Shown: one piece after another, positions 10,618 to 22,377 of the stretch
Position numbering within the stretch: the first letter of the stretch is position 1
Layout: each line of letters begins with the position of its first letter
Assembly: GCA_022036555.1 (NCBI GenBank)
Contig: CM039119.1
Span: 39,067,255 to 39,131,254 of the forward strand
Direction of reading: 5' to 3'
Source of the DNA: Microstegium vimineum
Taxonomy: Eukaryota; Streptophyta; Magnoliopsida; Poales; Poaceae
Length of the DNA: 64,000 nt
Position numbers and translations under genes: made by a program
Notes under the pieces: generated by a model
Database searches by the model: none
What the model saw: only the letters and a program-made list of their open reading frames with translations
Told to the model about the DNA's origin: nothing

Positions 10618-11620
10618 TGACACCAGTTCTCTGTATTTTGTTAAGATCCAGCCTCTTCGTTTCTGCTTTTTTTTTCAGCTGCAGAGCATCAGGTTTTAGC
10701 TACAGTAGAAAGAAGTTTTCTGTTTGTAGACACAGATCCAGCTGCAGTGAGTGCGCCCCATGTTTGTTTTAGATGAGGATGGACAGCAAGTGCACCTGAC
10801 CAGTTTGAGGGGAGTGGAAGACATATTCACATAGTAACCTACAAATACAAGATTGTATTTTAGCGTTCGTAAAAAGGAAACCTCCACCTGCATTAGGTTC
10901 ATCAATTGTATAGGTAACCCCATGTATAGGTAACCCCACCGGTATCTAGAATATTGCAAGGATCAAATTTCTATAATTTTCTTTTGCTCGTGCACGCTTT
11001 TCCAGATTTGCATTATACTGGCTGGATATGTACCTTTTCAGTACCTACTACAACATTTTTTTTCCAAAAACCGTAGCTACTACAATATCTTGGCAAGTTC
11101 TATGTACATCCTTCATGTTGACTGCATAGTTATTTGTGCATTTCTCTTTCCCTATTCTTAGATATTCACACAATATATTAATATAGAAAAAATTCTAGAG
11201 ACCTAACTGCGAGAATATGATATATTAGACTCACGGATGCTCAGCAACAACCTAATTTGGGACAGAACTAAAATGTGGTCCTTTTTAGGACAGATGGAGT
11301 ATACATAAATGACTTCCTATTTATTCGGCACCATGTGTTAGGATCTGTAGACTGCTCTGCGCATTTTAGAATTGTTTTGAGCATTGTAACTTATTGATAT
11401 GTAATATGGTGTACCATTTATGGCACAATGTAGGCTTAAGTTATTTTTTGCACCAAATGCTTCTCCGCTTTTATCTGGTGCATTTGGTTTTCTTATTTAT
11501 TTTTATATTAAACACAATATTTGTGGTCTCAACCCGCGCGCAGGGGCGCGCCATTATCACTAGTATATCTTTATAGCGCTCATATCAAGCCCCTTGACAT
11601 ACGGTGAGCTGGGCTGAGAA
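10618..11620. other. 3' flank of PPR gene and AT-rich intergenic
   Basis: Contains the presumed 3' untranslated region of the PPR gene. CAGATGGAGTA near 11285 hints at a MITE end. I see no gene. Confidence 0.4.
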
Positions 11621-12010
11621 AGAGTCTGTTTGTATACATTAGCACTGAAAATTAGCAGCTAAAATTAATACTAGTGGATAGAAAGGATTCTAACTATTAT
11701 TTTCATTAGCAGATGTGGAGTTGATAATAGGTGTTAATGGTTTATATAGACCTTCAACTCATTATCTAACCACCTATTAGGCCATCCTAAATGTAAGTTT
11801 AATGTCCCAATTTTCAACACAATTATATTTTGGAAAAGGTGCAGAGAGTTTCATCCCCATAAAACTTTCTCTACTCCCATAAAACTCTCATCATCTTGCC
11901 CATAAAACTTTGATGAAACTCCATTAAAATTGGCCTTAGTTGGTGGATCCAAACAACATTCTCCTAAAAAATAGCTAGCTAGTGGTAATAAATCTATATA
12001 GGCCCTAAAC
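11621..12010. repeat. Tourist-like MITE with a second MITE-like insert
   Basis: The left end GAGTCTGTTTGTAT and the right end GGCCCTAAACAG are degenerate versions of the inverted GGGCCTGTTTGG terminus of grass Tourist elements. Inside, 11840-11925 has four CCATAAAACT repeats bounded by inverted GAGTTTCATC/GATGAAACTC, which looks like a separate short MITE. Confidence 0.45.
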
Positions 12011-13675
12011 AGAGGATGGACACAACCCTGATATCCACTAAGTTGATATGTAAGACACAAATAAACATCATCCTAGATACACTACGGGTTTTATTGTAAA
12101 TAATTCGAAAATATATCTTTCTTCTTATTTAAGATACTTTAACTTGGTACTATACTAGAATTACGTTCTTTTATGAACGGAATTCATCGTATTCCATAAC
12201 CACCCAACGCAAGCTATACAACTAAAACACATGTTTTAGGGTATTAGTTCTTGAGGGCCTTGACCTATATAAAATATAGGTATCTTCTGCCAGCATCTAG
12301 TTCTTGGGTTCACACATTACCACATAGTACTTGATTTGTTGGTGACAAAACACCAACAAAGGTTTTTGTGGAAGATGATGACATTTGTCATGCTTCTTTT
12401 GATCTCCTTTGTATGATGTTACTACTCACTGCATCCTTAAATACATGACACAGAAACATTCAAATTTTGTTCCAAAGGACAATGGATTCAGGTGCATTAA
12501 CACCCCTACACATTTATATACGGCCCAAGCCCCATGTACATGTTTACATATCATTCATGCTTATTGTCAACCTAATCAGTAGTAATAAGCAAACTATCTA
12601 CAATGATTTAGGGAAGGTCACATGCATCATTTATTTTACCACATAATCTGATCTATAATTCTTAAAATATATCTTATGTTCAAGATGAAAGGAATATACA
12701 ATCATAAGTGACTAAATAGTCAAGTGGTTTCAATGAGAGGAAAAGAAGAAATTCATATTCACTTGGTCTTGGTCTTAATAGAGATTATTAGTTGTCCTAA
12801 GTGAAATCATCATAAAATTGGTTAAATTTGTAAATAAAAGTACTAATATCTATCGCTTCTAAGAGGCCATTTCATATTGTATCTAATGATGCTCATTTCG
12901 TGTCATAAAAATTAATTGTTGCTCTTTTATGTAGACTTGATAAAAATCAACTTAAGACAACTGCAGATACAATATTTCAAGACAGGTGTATAAATAAATT
13001 ATGTCAGAGGCAAAATTAAGCTGGAAACTTGGACTACTTGGTATATGGAGACAGAATTCCTTTCTCGACGACAAACTTACTTATGAACAGTATTTTTGTC
13101 CCATGCAAAGGAAATACAAATTTCCGCCTGCATCAATCTTCCTCATGTATACGTCTAACTTGCACCAATTTTCTAATCCCTGTCATTATCTCCAATATAT
13201 AACTTTTAGATCAAGCATTGAAGTAAGCTATTGCTACAAAAAAAAAGTGGTCTACATCAGTAGACATGACTACACACATGTGACGACCAATATTATGCAT
13301 GTCTGCATACCATTTCCATCCTCTCATTTTTCTTGTGACTCCCTGTGTGGCATCACAGTTTTGCCTGTACAGGTAATTAAGAAATTAATGAAGGTGAACA
13401 AAACATAAAGCCAACGTAAACACAATACTCCCAAAATAAAGTGAGTATGTACAAAATAAGTGATTAAAATTTTCTATCTATTTATCTATATATATGTATT
13501 GTCATTTTTTATGAACCTAAGAGTAGACTATAATTAATTAATTGTATACAAACTAGAACTATATATACTAGTTGTATCATTCTTTCACCATCAGTCCAAT
13601 TTTTACCACTAGTTTGACTTACTGTATAATGCTTTCCACCGTGTGATGAGCTGATACGAGCATAGCCGCCTATAT
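12011..13675. other. AT-rich intergenic, no feature seen
   Basis: No recognisable gene or element. An open frame on the plus strand at about 13001-13408 encodes a low-complexity, AT-driven peptide without known motifs. Confidence 0.45.
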
Positions 13676-13881
13676 AAATATTCCCCCCATCCCAAATCAC
13701 AAAGAATTTCAAAGAGTCAAAGCATCTTACGTATGATATTAACTAAGTAGCATTATATTTTTCAGTAATTATGTTTTTATAATATATATTATAATTTTCT
13801 CTATAGTTTTGGTCAAACTTAAGATGTTTCGATTCTCCAAAATTATTGCAATATCTTATAATTTGAGATGAAGAAAGTATA
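13676..13881. repeat. Stowaway-like MITE
   Basis: The left end CCCCCCATCCCAAATCACAA and the right end, in reverse TACTTTCTTCATCTCAAATT, are the degenerate inverted termini of the very common CTCCCTCCGTCCCAAAAT class. The interior (AAAGCATCTTA, TTGGTCAAACTTAAGATG) also matches that class. Confidence 0.6.
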
Positions 13882-14985
13882 GAGCACTACTAGTAGTAGC
13901 CAAAATAAATAAAAAGAAAAAAAGATTCACCGTCTCCCTGGGAACTGGGAAGTCCACATCAATAACTACGACCCTTGACACTTATTAGGTGGTGCTTGCA
14001 TGTCAAGAAAGACGTACAGGCCGGCATTATAATATTCTCCTAATTTCCTATCGTTGTTTCCAATATATTCGGATATTTGGGTTCCAGTCCTAGACTTCCA
14101 TCGTCATTCTTTGAAATATATATAGATGTGATGCAAGAAATAAATCAAGTTGTGACGGTATGCATGGCTGCTGCAAATAATTCGTTCCACATGATATGTC
14201 ATCAGACGACTTCTTAAGTTTAGAGTTCTTTTTCTTTCTTTTTTCACGTCTCTTATATCTCAAGTGCTGGAATTTTAAGATAATTTAAGACGATACTTTT
14301 ATTTAAAACACTACTCAGATTTATTGTTACCTTTATGATTTATTATTTATTTTTATCAATTGTTAGTTGTCTTTGTATCAGCACAAATCAGATTTTAACA
14401 GATTTATTAAAGTTTTGTCGAACGAGTTTTTTTTATTCTTGGAACTGAAAATTACAATTACAGATTATGTTCCTATAAATTGCACTAAATAAAACCATAA
14501 TTTAGTATAAAAAATTCAATATAGTCGTTGCCTTAAAGAAAGCTATTATTTAGGTACTAGTGCTGGTTTGAAAAAGGCTCCCTTGATCTAAGGCATCTTA
14601 CGATCCTAACCTTACACATTATTATTGGTGCTAGAATAGAATAGGAATCCGTGCTTTTCTTATAGCACTAGCTACAAGAACCAAATAGCTTTCGCGTAAA
14701 GTTGATCTGTAAGATGTTCATGATAAGATAAGTTGATAAGAACGTAATCAAATGGCCAAGCACACAGTGATGTAGTATCCCCTTGGAATAAAGTACAGTT
14801 AGCGTGAAAGAGAAAGGCAAATGCTCTTCTTTTAATTTCTTGAGCATAAAAAAAGCTGTGCATCGATCTTGCAACTTGTACCATGCCAAGCGTACGTACA
14901 TGCTGAAGAAAGATGGACCAGATATATATTAAAGATTTGCTTTAGAATAAAGAATAGTAGAATTTTTAATTTTATTTAGCTTATT
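13882..14985. other. AT-rich intergenic, no feature seen
   Basis: No gene or repeat boundary that I can support. Confidence 0.4.
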
Positions 14986-15388
14986 GGAGATGATTGTAGC
15001 AAAACTATCAGGTGCAAAACACAACCTTCGTGAAAACACGTGTAAACCATGGCAAAAAATTCGTCTAAATTCACCAAAAAAATCACACATATAAATGATA
15101 TGATGATACATAACTTTAGTAAAATATCTTGTCCAAACTCGACTTTATTTTTGAGGTATAAAAATAAGAAATTTCAAGGCAGAAAGGTGTCTAGATGATT
15201 TGTTAGAAATTTGTTATTTTTATTTCTAACAAACAAAGTCGAGTTTTGACAAGATATTTTACAAAGTTATGTATCATCGTATCATCTACATGTGTGATTT
15301 TTTTTTGTGAATTTAGATAACTTTTTGCCATGGTTTGCATGGGTTTTCACGAAATTGTGGTTTGCACAGGATACGTTGCCAACTTCTA
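14986..15388. repeat. Long inverted repeat (foldback/MITE), arms about 180 bp
   Basis: The arms run about 14986-15170 and 15205-15388 around a loop of roughly 35 bp. Matching blocks include AACCATGGCAAAAA/TTTTTGCCATGGTT, AAATCACACAT/ATGTGTGATTT, GATGATACATAACTTT/AAAGTTATGTATCATC and AAAATATCTTGTC/GACAAGATATTTT. Arms are similar but not identical. If transcribed, it would form a long hairpin. Confidence 0.8.
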
Positions 15389-16335
15389 ATAGCTATTCAA
15401 TGTGTCCCATTTTAACTGTTGTTGTCGTTTTTCGAGAAGTTACGCATACTCAACTTTAACCAAATAAATACAAAAAATACTATATTTATAAAACATAATT
15501 AATATTAAATAGATCATTGAATCTCTTTTCATAAAACTTATTTGAAGATACAAATATTAAGAAAATTTGATCAACATGCCTCACAGTTAAATATAGGGAG
15601 AGAGACACAGAGTAGGGTTTAAATTCACATTTATGGGGCAATATTCAATGCCATTAGCGTGTAGTGAATCGGGGCTTGTTTGAATCATATTCTACAGTAC
15701 TTTAAAAAGTTTCTGATTAAATTTATAAAATATTTAACGATAGCTGTGTTCAAAAAGGATATTCTCGAAGCATATTTTACCCTTGATTCTTTCTTCCTTA
15801 TGGCTTATAGACAGCTACTTTTTTTAAAAAAGTCACAATGCTTATTTTCTTCTTTATAGACGCACAAGTCTTTCAGATAGCTTTCTTTGAACATATCAAT
15901 ATTGAGAAAGTGTACCGCTACTCTTGCCAAATCTTTCAACCAAAAATGCGGGCGAAGCTTTTGTTGTTTCCTAGCCACAATATATTTCCATGCTTTTAAC
16001 CTATCACATGACTTCTTATCGTATAAAGTGTCTGATACCTTATGTAGAAGAAATAGAAAATAAAGAACTTTTCTTCTTCAAATTTGCTCCTCGATCGGAA
16101 GTCTAAGAAGTTGGAAGGATAGCTCATATCTCAGCTATTTCATACAAGTACACTTCATCATTTTATCTACATGGAAGAGAGATAGTACAGAGAAAAAAGA
16201 AGGCCTAACTCTTATTTTCACATTAATTTCGAATGAATTACGAGATAGTATGCTTTTAGGATTCACCCACACACTCATTCATCTTTCTCTCTCGCTCTCT
16301 TTCTCCCTTTTTCTCACATTATCCGGTTTAGTCCG
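15389..16335. other. Intergenic, no gene seen
   Basis: AT-rich; includes a CT-microsatellite-like stretch (TCTCTCTCGCTCTCTTTCTC) around 16280. Nothing else supported. Confidence 0.4.
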
Positions 16336-16339
16336 AACT

Positions 16340-16870
16340 GGGGCGGTTGTGGCCCAACAAAATGGGTGTGGAGAAGCATATACCTCTAGGGGCTAGGGGG
16401 GACCGGACGTTAAGTGCATGGAACAACATGCTGGGTGGAAACTGGGGTAGGGGCTTTGCCACGGAGGGGCATGCACAACGATAGTGGCTTGGAATGGAGG
16501 GGTGCTCACACGGTGGCAGCGGCGGCCCAACATAATGGATGCGAAGTAGCGGTGTCACTAGGGGGCCAACTATATAGGAGGATCGCGACGACCTGATATT
16601 AGGGCATGGAATAACATGCTAGGTGGAACTAGGATAGCAGCTTCGACACGGAGGGCACGCATGGCATGGTGGCATGGAGGGGTGCTGGCACAACGGTTGT
16701 GGCTTGACTTGGAAGGGGCGCACCAGCAATGGTAGCTATGGCTTGGCTTGGAGGAGAGGGTGCACACGATGGCTACTACTGCTCAACATGGAGGTGCATA
16801 CAGTGTGGTGGCGGCTGTGGCCAGACATGGAGGGGAGGCGCACGCGGGTGCGGCCATGTGTTCGTGGCTT
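16340..16870. repeat. Degenerate tandem repeat, GC-richer
   Basis: A unit of about 178 bp begins GCGGTTGTGGCCCAACA at 16342 and recurs diverged from about 16520 (GCGGCGGCCCAACAT). Within and after it, a shorter motif of the type TGGCTTGG.TGGAGGGG.GC.CAC recurs at least five times down to about 16840. No protein-coding signal is convincing. Confidence 0.5.
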
Positions 16871-17273
16871 GCAATGGGCGGCCATGCGGCAATGACTAGT
16901 GGCAAGATTTTTTTTTGTGCAAATTAATAAACCTTTGCCATTTTTGGTGTTTGACTTAGCAAAACTGCTGGTGAAAATCAATTTTATGGGGCAGATGCAA
17001 ACTAAAACTACCAACCTACAAATGTCTCATTTCTACAATCAGTGTGGTTACTGGGCTTAAAAACCACCTCTTAGAATCGTTTAAAAGTCTTTTGTATGGT
17101 AGTGGTTAAAAGTTCCAGAATTAGTGCACTTATGCACCATCTTGTTTTGGGGGCAAATAAATAATCATACTCACAACTGTTTTCCTCTGTAGCAATAATC
17201 ACTTGCTGCAATTGAAATGGTTGCAAATCTCAGAGCAGTAGTTAGCCTGGAAATAGTATAATAATGCCACTAT

Positions 17274-17462
17274 TAGGGGTGAAAATGGTGCGGATATTTT
17301 CCGACCGTTTTCAACCGAATCCGTTTAGAGAGGTTTAGATCAGTCTGTATCCGCGTCCGGATATTCAACATCCGATACCGTATCCGTATCCGAATACTCA
17401 AATCGCATATGTTGATAACGAATTATATCCTATCTGATATGGTTGACACTATTCATATTCGT
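17274..17462. repeat. Ac/Ds-like hAT terminus, interrupted by element B
   Basis: TAGGGGTGAAAATGGTGCGG at 17274 resembles the Ac/Ds-family terminal inverted repeat (TAGGGATGAAAACGG type). It is followed by subterminal CCGTATCCG/CCGAATCCG words. Element B begins at 17463 within it. The other end is not found on the far side of element B. Confidence 0.5.
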
Positions 17463-18561
17463 TGTTGACACCATTTTTCGACACGTGTCAAATGGGTTGA
17501 AGCTTGACTGGTCAATGACCGTTCTCCATCGGCATCGGTAAAGTATGAGCCAATATTGCCGATAGAAGAATGCTGCAAAAGGCCAAGTGTGTTGCCGATG
17601 GAGGCTGGGTGATCTTTGCCGACAAAGGTTAATTGGTGGTCTTGCCGATTGCCGATGAGCTGCTATTGCCGATTGCCGATAAAGGGGCCTTGCCAATTGC
17701 CGATAAAGGCTCGTTGCCGATTGCCGATGGAAGATGGTTGCCGATTACCGATAAGGCTCATTGCCGATTGCCGACGAAGAGATGCTGCCGATTGCTGATC
17801 GGGAAAATATTGCCGATGCCGATGGGCGTGACTTAGCACTTGGCGGTAGCGGAGGGTTACAAGTGGCCAAAGAAGGAAGGTGCGGATTAAAGGGATCTGC
17901 CGATGGAAAGTTTCCATCGAGAAGAAGTATAAGGAAACTGGTGTTCTGTGCCAGTATTATTATAGTAGTTTGAGTCTGACTCTTGCATGAGTCATTTATT
18001 TTCCATTAAAATAGGTGTGTTTGTTTAGAAAATAAATATTATTATCCGGCTCCTGCGCGAGTCAGTTTCCTTTAAAGTAGGAGTTTGCTTTAGGAAGGGT
18101 ATGTGTCGTGTCCTTGTACAACTCTCCATGCAGGAGTATAAATATGTGCCCGAGGGCTATGGGAGAATCAATCTAATTCAAAAACAAACCAATTCTACTT
18201 TTTATCCTACTTTTATCGCAATTTACCCTTTCTTATGCATTAGTTATAGCTTTAACGAGTTCTTCAAGCTTTCGACGGGCTGCATCACCTTGATCTCCGT
18301 CAAATCCTTGCTAGTTCCGCTTGGGAGTACCTCTAGGCTTTGGCAATCCGGGCGCATCGCTGTTTGCCTCGTCTAGCTCTGCTGTAGTTATCCTTGATCA
18401 ATCTGAGCCTTGACGTCCGGGCGCATCGCTGTCGTCTCGTTCAGTTTGTCATAGTTATCATCCTTTTCGATTGATTGGTCAAATCGACTGGCACGCCCTC
18501 GACATCGAGCTTTGGGTAATAGCCCGAGGTGTTCACAGATCTGACGCTTTTTGTGTCAACA
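17463..18561 (+). repeat. 5' LTR of element B
   Basis: 1099 bp, TGTTGACA to TGTCAACA. U3 holds a minisatellite-like cluster of TTGCCGATTGCCGAT units (17590-17830) upstream of the TATA box. Apart from four transitions in the first 102 bases, it is identical to the LTR at 29575-30673. Confidence 0.95.
18137..18144 (+). promoter_or_regulatory. TATA box of element B 5' LTR
   Basis: TATAAATA in the context GGAGTATAAATATGTGCCCG; conserved in the LTRs of elements A and B. Confidence 0.65.
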
Positions 18562-18590
18562 CCTCTTTTGGCATGCTCGGTGGGACCTGA
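18562..18590 (+). promoter_or_regulatory. Primer-binding-site region of element B
   Basis: Starts directly at the LTR end: CCTCTTTTGGCATGCTCGG, then TGGGACC. The equivalent in element A is TTTTGGCACGCCCAGTGGG. The TTGGCRYGCY core resembles the TTGGCGCGCCA site of element C. I do not assign the tRNA. Confidence 0.5.
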
Positions 18591-18613
18591 TGATACAAAT
18601 CCACACATCCGGC

Positions 18614-21603
18614 ATGGCTGATCACGCCGATGTTAACCAGAGGAATGTCATTGAAGTGTCTAAGGCCGATCTGAAAGACGATCAGAAGCAGGCCATGGAG
18701 CGGGCTATGGAGGAGTACAAACAGTTGTATCTCAAATCCTTCAGCCTCAGCAGGAGTGGCGAAGCAATCCAGAAGCAGGATCCGCTGTTGCCACGACAGG
18801 TCACGTACGACGCCAACCCTGGTAAGCTACAAGAGATGGTTAACGCCGCTGTAAGTCAAGCTTTAATTAACCACTCTAACGTGCTGTCCAATACTGTCTA
18901 CAATGCTGTCGCACAAACATTCAAAGAAGGACATGCACCGCGATATGTCGGTCCAGCGTACCATCAACCTGGATTGGCATCTGCAAGCCCATCGGCGGCT
19001 CAAATGGCGTCTTCCACCCCTGTGGAACCGTCTGCCGATGTGGCTACATCACCAAGACCGAACGCCGGTGACACCACCAAGTTCAATGCAGATCCAGCCG
19101 CGTCGGCAACTTCAGGGCCAGCCCCCGCTAATTGGTGGGGATACGGTATGCCCCCGAATCTATATGCTGGTTCTAATCTGGTGCAGGGAGGTGGTTCAGC
19201 CTAGGGGAACTCTACGGCATCGGCAGCGCAGCCGCATCCGATGGCTCATATGACGCACAACTCTGCACCTGCTCCGACTATACAAGTGCCATCAGATGAT
19301 CTCCGAGTAATCCCCAAGATACCTCTGATGCCGCCATCGGCAGGCCCCGTGCCGATGCAACAGATTATAACCACCGGCAGTCAATCTCTGGTGGCAAACT
19401 CTCAAGTTGGAGTACCGATTCCCCAAGGTAATCTGGTGATCAGTTGCTCTAGGATTCAAGAGCCGCATGCTCCGGTCAGCTATCAACCATCGGCAAGTCA
19501 TATGCCGATGCCTTATAATCTTGGATGGGTCAACCAGCCACCAGCTCAGCAGCCTGGCGCGCCGATGTATTATTATGGAGGCCCAGCTTACATTCAAGGC
19601 GGATCATCGGTACAACAGCCGATGAATGTGACAGTTCAGCCGACTCCGCCAAGTATGCCAAATCATCCATCGGTAAGTCAACCGATGCATAGCGTGCAAA
19701 TGACTGATGCTGCGCCTGCGACAACTGCATATCTTCAAGGGGTGCATCAGCCGACTCCGCCAAGCATGCAAACTATCCATCGGTAAGTCAGCCGATGCAT
19801 AGCGTCCAGATGACTGGTGCTGCGCCCACGACTACTGCACATCTCCAAGAGGCGCGTCAGCCGACTCCACCAGTCGACAATCAGCCAATGAGTTGGCAAG
19901 AGCAGGATGCGTACTGGGTCGGCAAAATTGCCGAAGTCATGAAAGAGCAATTCGGCATCAAACCCAAGGTCAACACATACTCTTATCAGACCCCGTACCC
20001 GCCTGCATATGACTTGATTCCTCTTCCAAATCGGTACAAGGTGCCCGATTTTACCAAGTTCTCTGGCCAAGACGACACGTCAACAATGGAGCACATCAAC
20101 CGCTTCATTATCCAGTGCGGGGAAGCTGCCAGCAGGGAGGAATTAAGGGTGAGATTGTTCTCTTCATCATTGTCTGGATCGGCATTCACATGGTTCATAT
20201 CATTGCCTCCAAATTCTATAATTACATGGGCCGATCTGGAGAGGCAGTTTCACAAGTACTTCTTTGCTGGCATACATGAAAAGAAGCTTACCGATTTGGT
20301 CAGAATGAGGCAACGCAACGACGAATCGGTAGAGAGCTTTGTGCAAAGGCTGCGGGACGTGAAGAACAAGTGCTACAGTCTGGTGCTTGATGATCGGCAA
20401 CTAGCAGATTTGGCCTTCCAAGGGTTACTGCCGCACATCAAGGATAAGTACGCGTCCCAGGAGTTTGAGAGCCTAAGTCACCTAGTGTAGAGGATTGCCG
20501 ATCAGGATATCAAAGCCTTTGAGCCTAGGAAGACTTGGAACAAGAAGGTGACCTTCATCGGGAAAGAAGAAGACTCTGGATCGGATGAAGAGCTGAATGT
20601 CGACGCGGCCAAATGGGTGAAGGATAAGAAGCCTGTGTCTTGTCCGTTCGGCCAAAAAGAAACTGAGAGGTTCACTTTCGACATCACCAAGGCCGATAGG
20701 ATGTTTGACCTATTGCTGCAAGAGGGGCGGATCAAGTTGGCGCCCAACCAAGTGATTCCATCGGCCGAAGAGCTTAAGAAGATTAGGTACTACAAGTGGC
20801 ATAATGCAACCTCACACAGTACCAATGACTGCAAAGTATTCAGGCAGCAGTTGCAGTCGGAGATCGAGTCTGGGCGTATCAAGTTTGAAAATTCCAAAGC
20901 CCAGAAACCGATGAAGATTGATCAGCACCCCTTCCCAAACAATATGTTGGAGATCAGTGAAAAGACCAAGGTGCTGACATCGAAAGCTGCCAGAAGGAAC
21001 TCATCGGTAGACCCTAACTACCAAGTGCCTGAGCGCGATGCAAGAAGGTTTGCCGATGACAGAAAAGGTAAGAAGGTTGCCGATGAAGGTAGCAGCGCCA
21101 ACAGGGCTCCTGGAGTGGTGATTACTCACAAACAGCCGAGGCGATACCATCGGCAATCACGTGAAGAACAGTATCGGCAAGAAGAGGAGGAGCATCGAGA
21201 ATGGCTTCGACATAAGGACCACTGGAGGTGTCCCTTCTTCGTTCATTGCTGGGAAGAAGGCATCAAGCTGCCCACTGCCGATAACTGTCCAGAATGCAAT
21301 GGGTACTACACAGCCGATCGGTCAAGTAAGCGACTTTGTTTTGATGATCAGGTACCCAGGTACGCCAGGCCGCTCAGAGAGGAAGGATCGGCACATAACC
21401 GACTGGGGGGCAAGCTCAGTGCCCATGATCGGCTTGGCAGGAGGGAGCTGGAGGAGATGGCCAATGCTAGAGTGCCCGACGAGGAGATATTCTCCAGAGA
21501 TCCCAACATCGGAAGAAGTGCCGATGAAAGCGGGGGAAAGCGGCACCAGCCCGTCTGGAAGACCAAACTTCCTCCATGGTGCCCTAAGGGTTTGACTAAA
21601 ACC
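18614..21603 (+). pseudogene. gag: Gag of element B
   Basis: Gag forms the particle and packages the element RNA. The start is the ATG at 18614 (an in-frame ATG at 18590 is an alternative). Blocks in order: an N-terminal helical region with VIEVSKADL and QKQAMERAMEEYKQLYLKSFSL; a P/Q/M-rich repetitive linker (19240-19880); a capsid-like retrotransposon gag domain (about 19900-20490) with VPDFTKFSGQDD, FTWFISLPP and ADLERQFHKYF; then a zinc-knuckle variant, YYKWHNATSHSTNDC, where the first Cys of CX2HX4HX4C is Tyr; then CPFF...NCPEC. Breaks: TAG at 19202, a one-base deletion around 19765-19785 within a duplicated module, TAG at 20488 and TAG at 21604. All three TAGs fit loss of a CAG codon. 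The frame after 21604 runs on into protease, so gag-pro was one reading frame. Confidence 0.85.
19600..19862 (+). repeat. Duplicated module inside gag linker
   Basis: About 115 bp coding for the pattern CAGCCGACTCCGCCAAG...CAACCGATGCATAGCG occurs twice (about 19633-19750 and 19751-19862). The second copy has lost one base (CATGCAAACTATCC against TATGCCAAATCATCC), which creates the gag frameshift. Element A has similar but more diverged QPMH modules. Confidence 0.7.
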
Positions 21604-21606
21604 TAG

Positions 21607-22377
21607 AAGAGGAGGATTCAGCGCCAGCGCCGCGACGACCTGTATGACAGTGCAGAACCCTCGAAAGAGAAGCAATGGAGGCCGAAGCGTAAGGACAGGG
21701 GCCCATTGGCAGATATAAACATGGTTGTCATGTTGCCGATGGAGTTCATGGCGCCCGTCAGTGATGATGAAGAAGCTGCCGATATGGCACAATTGATGCT
21801 GGATCCGATGACGGCTGTATTTGAAAAGCCTGCCGAAGATGAGAGGCAACACTTAAGGGCTCTGTTTGTCAAGGGTAATGTGGATGGTCAGCCGATGACC
21901 AAGATGCTAGTGGATGGTGGCGCATCGATCAACATAATGCCCTATGCCGTGTTCAGGAAGCTTGGCAAAGGCGATCGGGATTTGGTCGAAACTGACATGA
22001 AGCTCAAGGACTTCGAAGGCAATGTGTCAACCGCCATGGGAGCCGTATGTGTTGACTTAACCATCGGTAGTAAGACTTTGCCGACAACGTTCTTTGTAAT
22101 CAGCGGCAAAGGCACCTACAACTTGCTCCTTGGAAGGGACTGGATCCATGCTAATTGCTGTATCCCTTCTACTATGCATCAGAGCCTGGTGCAATGGATC
22201 GGGGACAGAATTGAAGTCGTCCGCGGCGAAGCCCCATCTACTGTTGCATCGGCAGAGTTGGACACTTATGAGCAGACTAGGTGTATATCTGGCGAAGCCT
22301 GGGACAAGGAGTTCCTCAAAGTTGCCGATTACCGCATCAAACTGATCCAAGCAGTCGGTCCTGAGGAGTCGTCTTAA
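21607..22377 (+). CDS. Aspartic protease region of element B
   Basis: It processes the Gag-Pol polyprotein. It contains MLVDGGASINIMPYAVF, the D-[G/T/S]-G-A/S active-site region in the form usual for this lineage, and later YNLLLGRDWIHA, the family's second conserved block. It is in the same frame as the last part of gag and ends at TAA 22375-22377, one base overlapping the ATG of the RT frame (TAATG). The segment 21607-21705 links it to gag across the TAG at 21604. Confidence 0.8.
   Translation, partial: KRRIQRQRRDDLYDSAEPSKEKQWRPKRKDRGPLADINMVVMLPMEFMAPVSDDEEAADMAQLMLDPMTAVFEKPAEDERQHLRALFVKGNVDGQPMTKMLVDGGASINIMPYAVFRKLGKGDRDLVETDMKLKDFEGNVSTAMGAVCVDLTIGSKTLPTTFFVISGKGTYNLLLGRDWIHANCCIPSTMHQSLVQWIGDRIEVVRGEAPSTVASAELDTYEQTRCISGEAWDKEFLKVADYRIKLIQAVGPEESS

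Noticed and set aside
13001..13408. 135-codon plus-strand frame as a gene
   Set aside because: Low-complexity, AT-rich, no motif, no splice or promoter context.
16328..16895. Open frames in the 16.3-16.9 kb GC-richer stretch
   Set aside because: They lie in a degenerate tandem repeat, are open on both strands, and have no domain.
17616..17836. Short frames in the LTR U3 encoding PIADE/RLPI repeats
   Set aside because: They are translations of the TTGCCGAT minisatellite in U3, upstream of the TATA box.
18551..18613. Gag start upstream of 18614 within the LTR end
   Set aside because: The frame is open across the LTR end, but the first residues have no ATG before 18590 and include the primer-site region.
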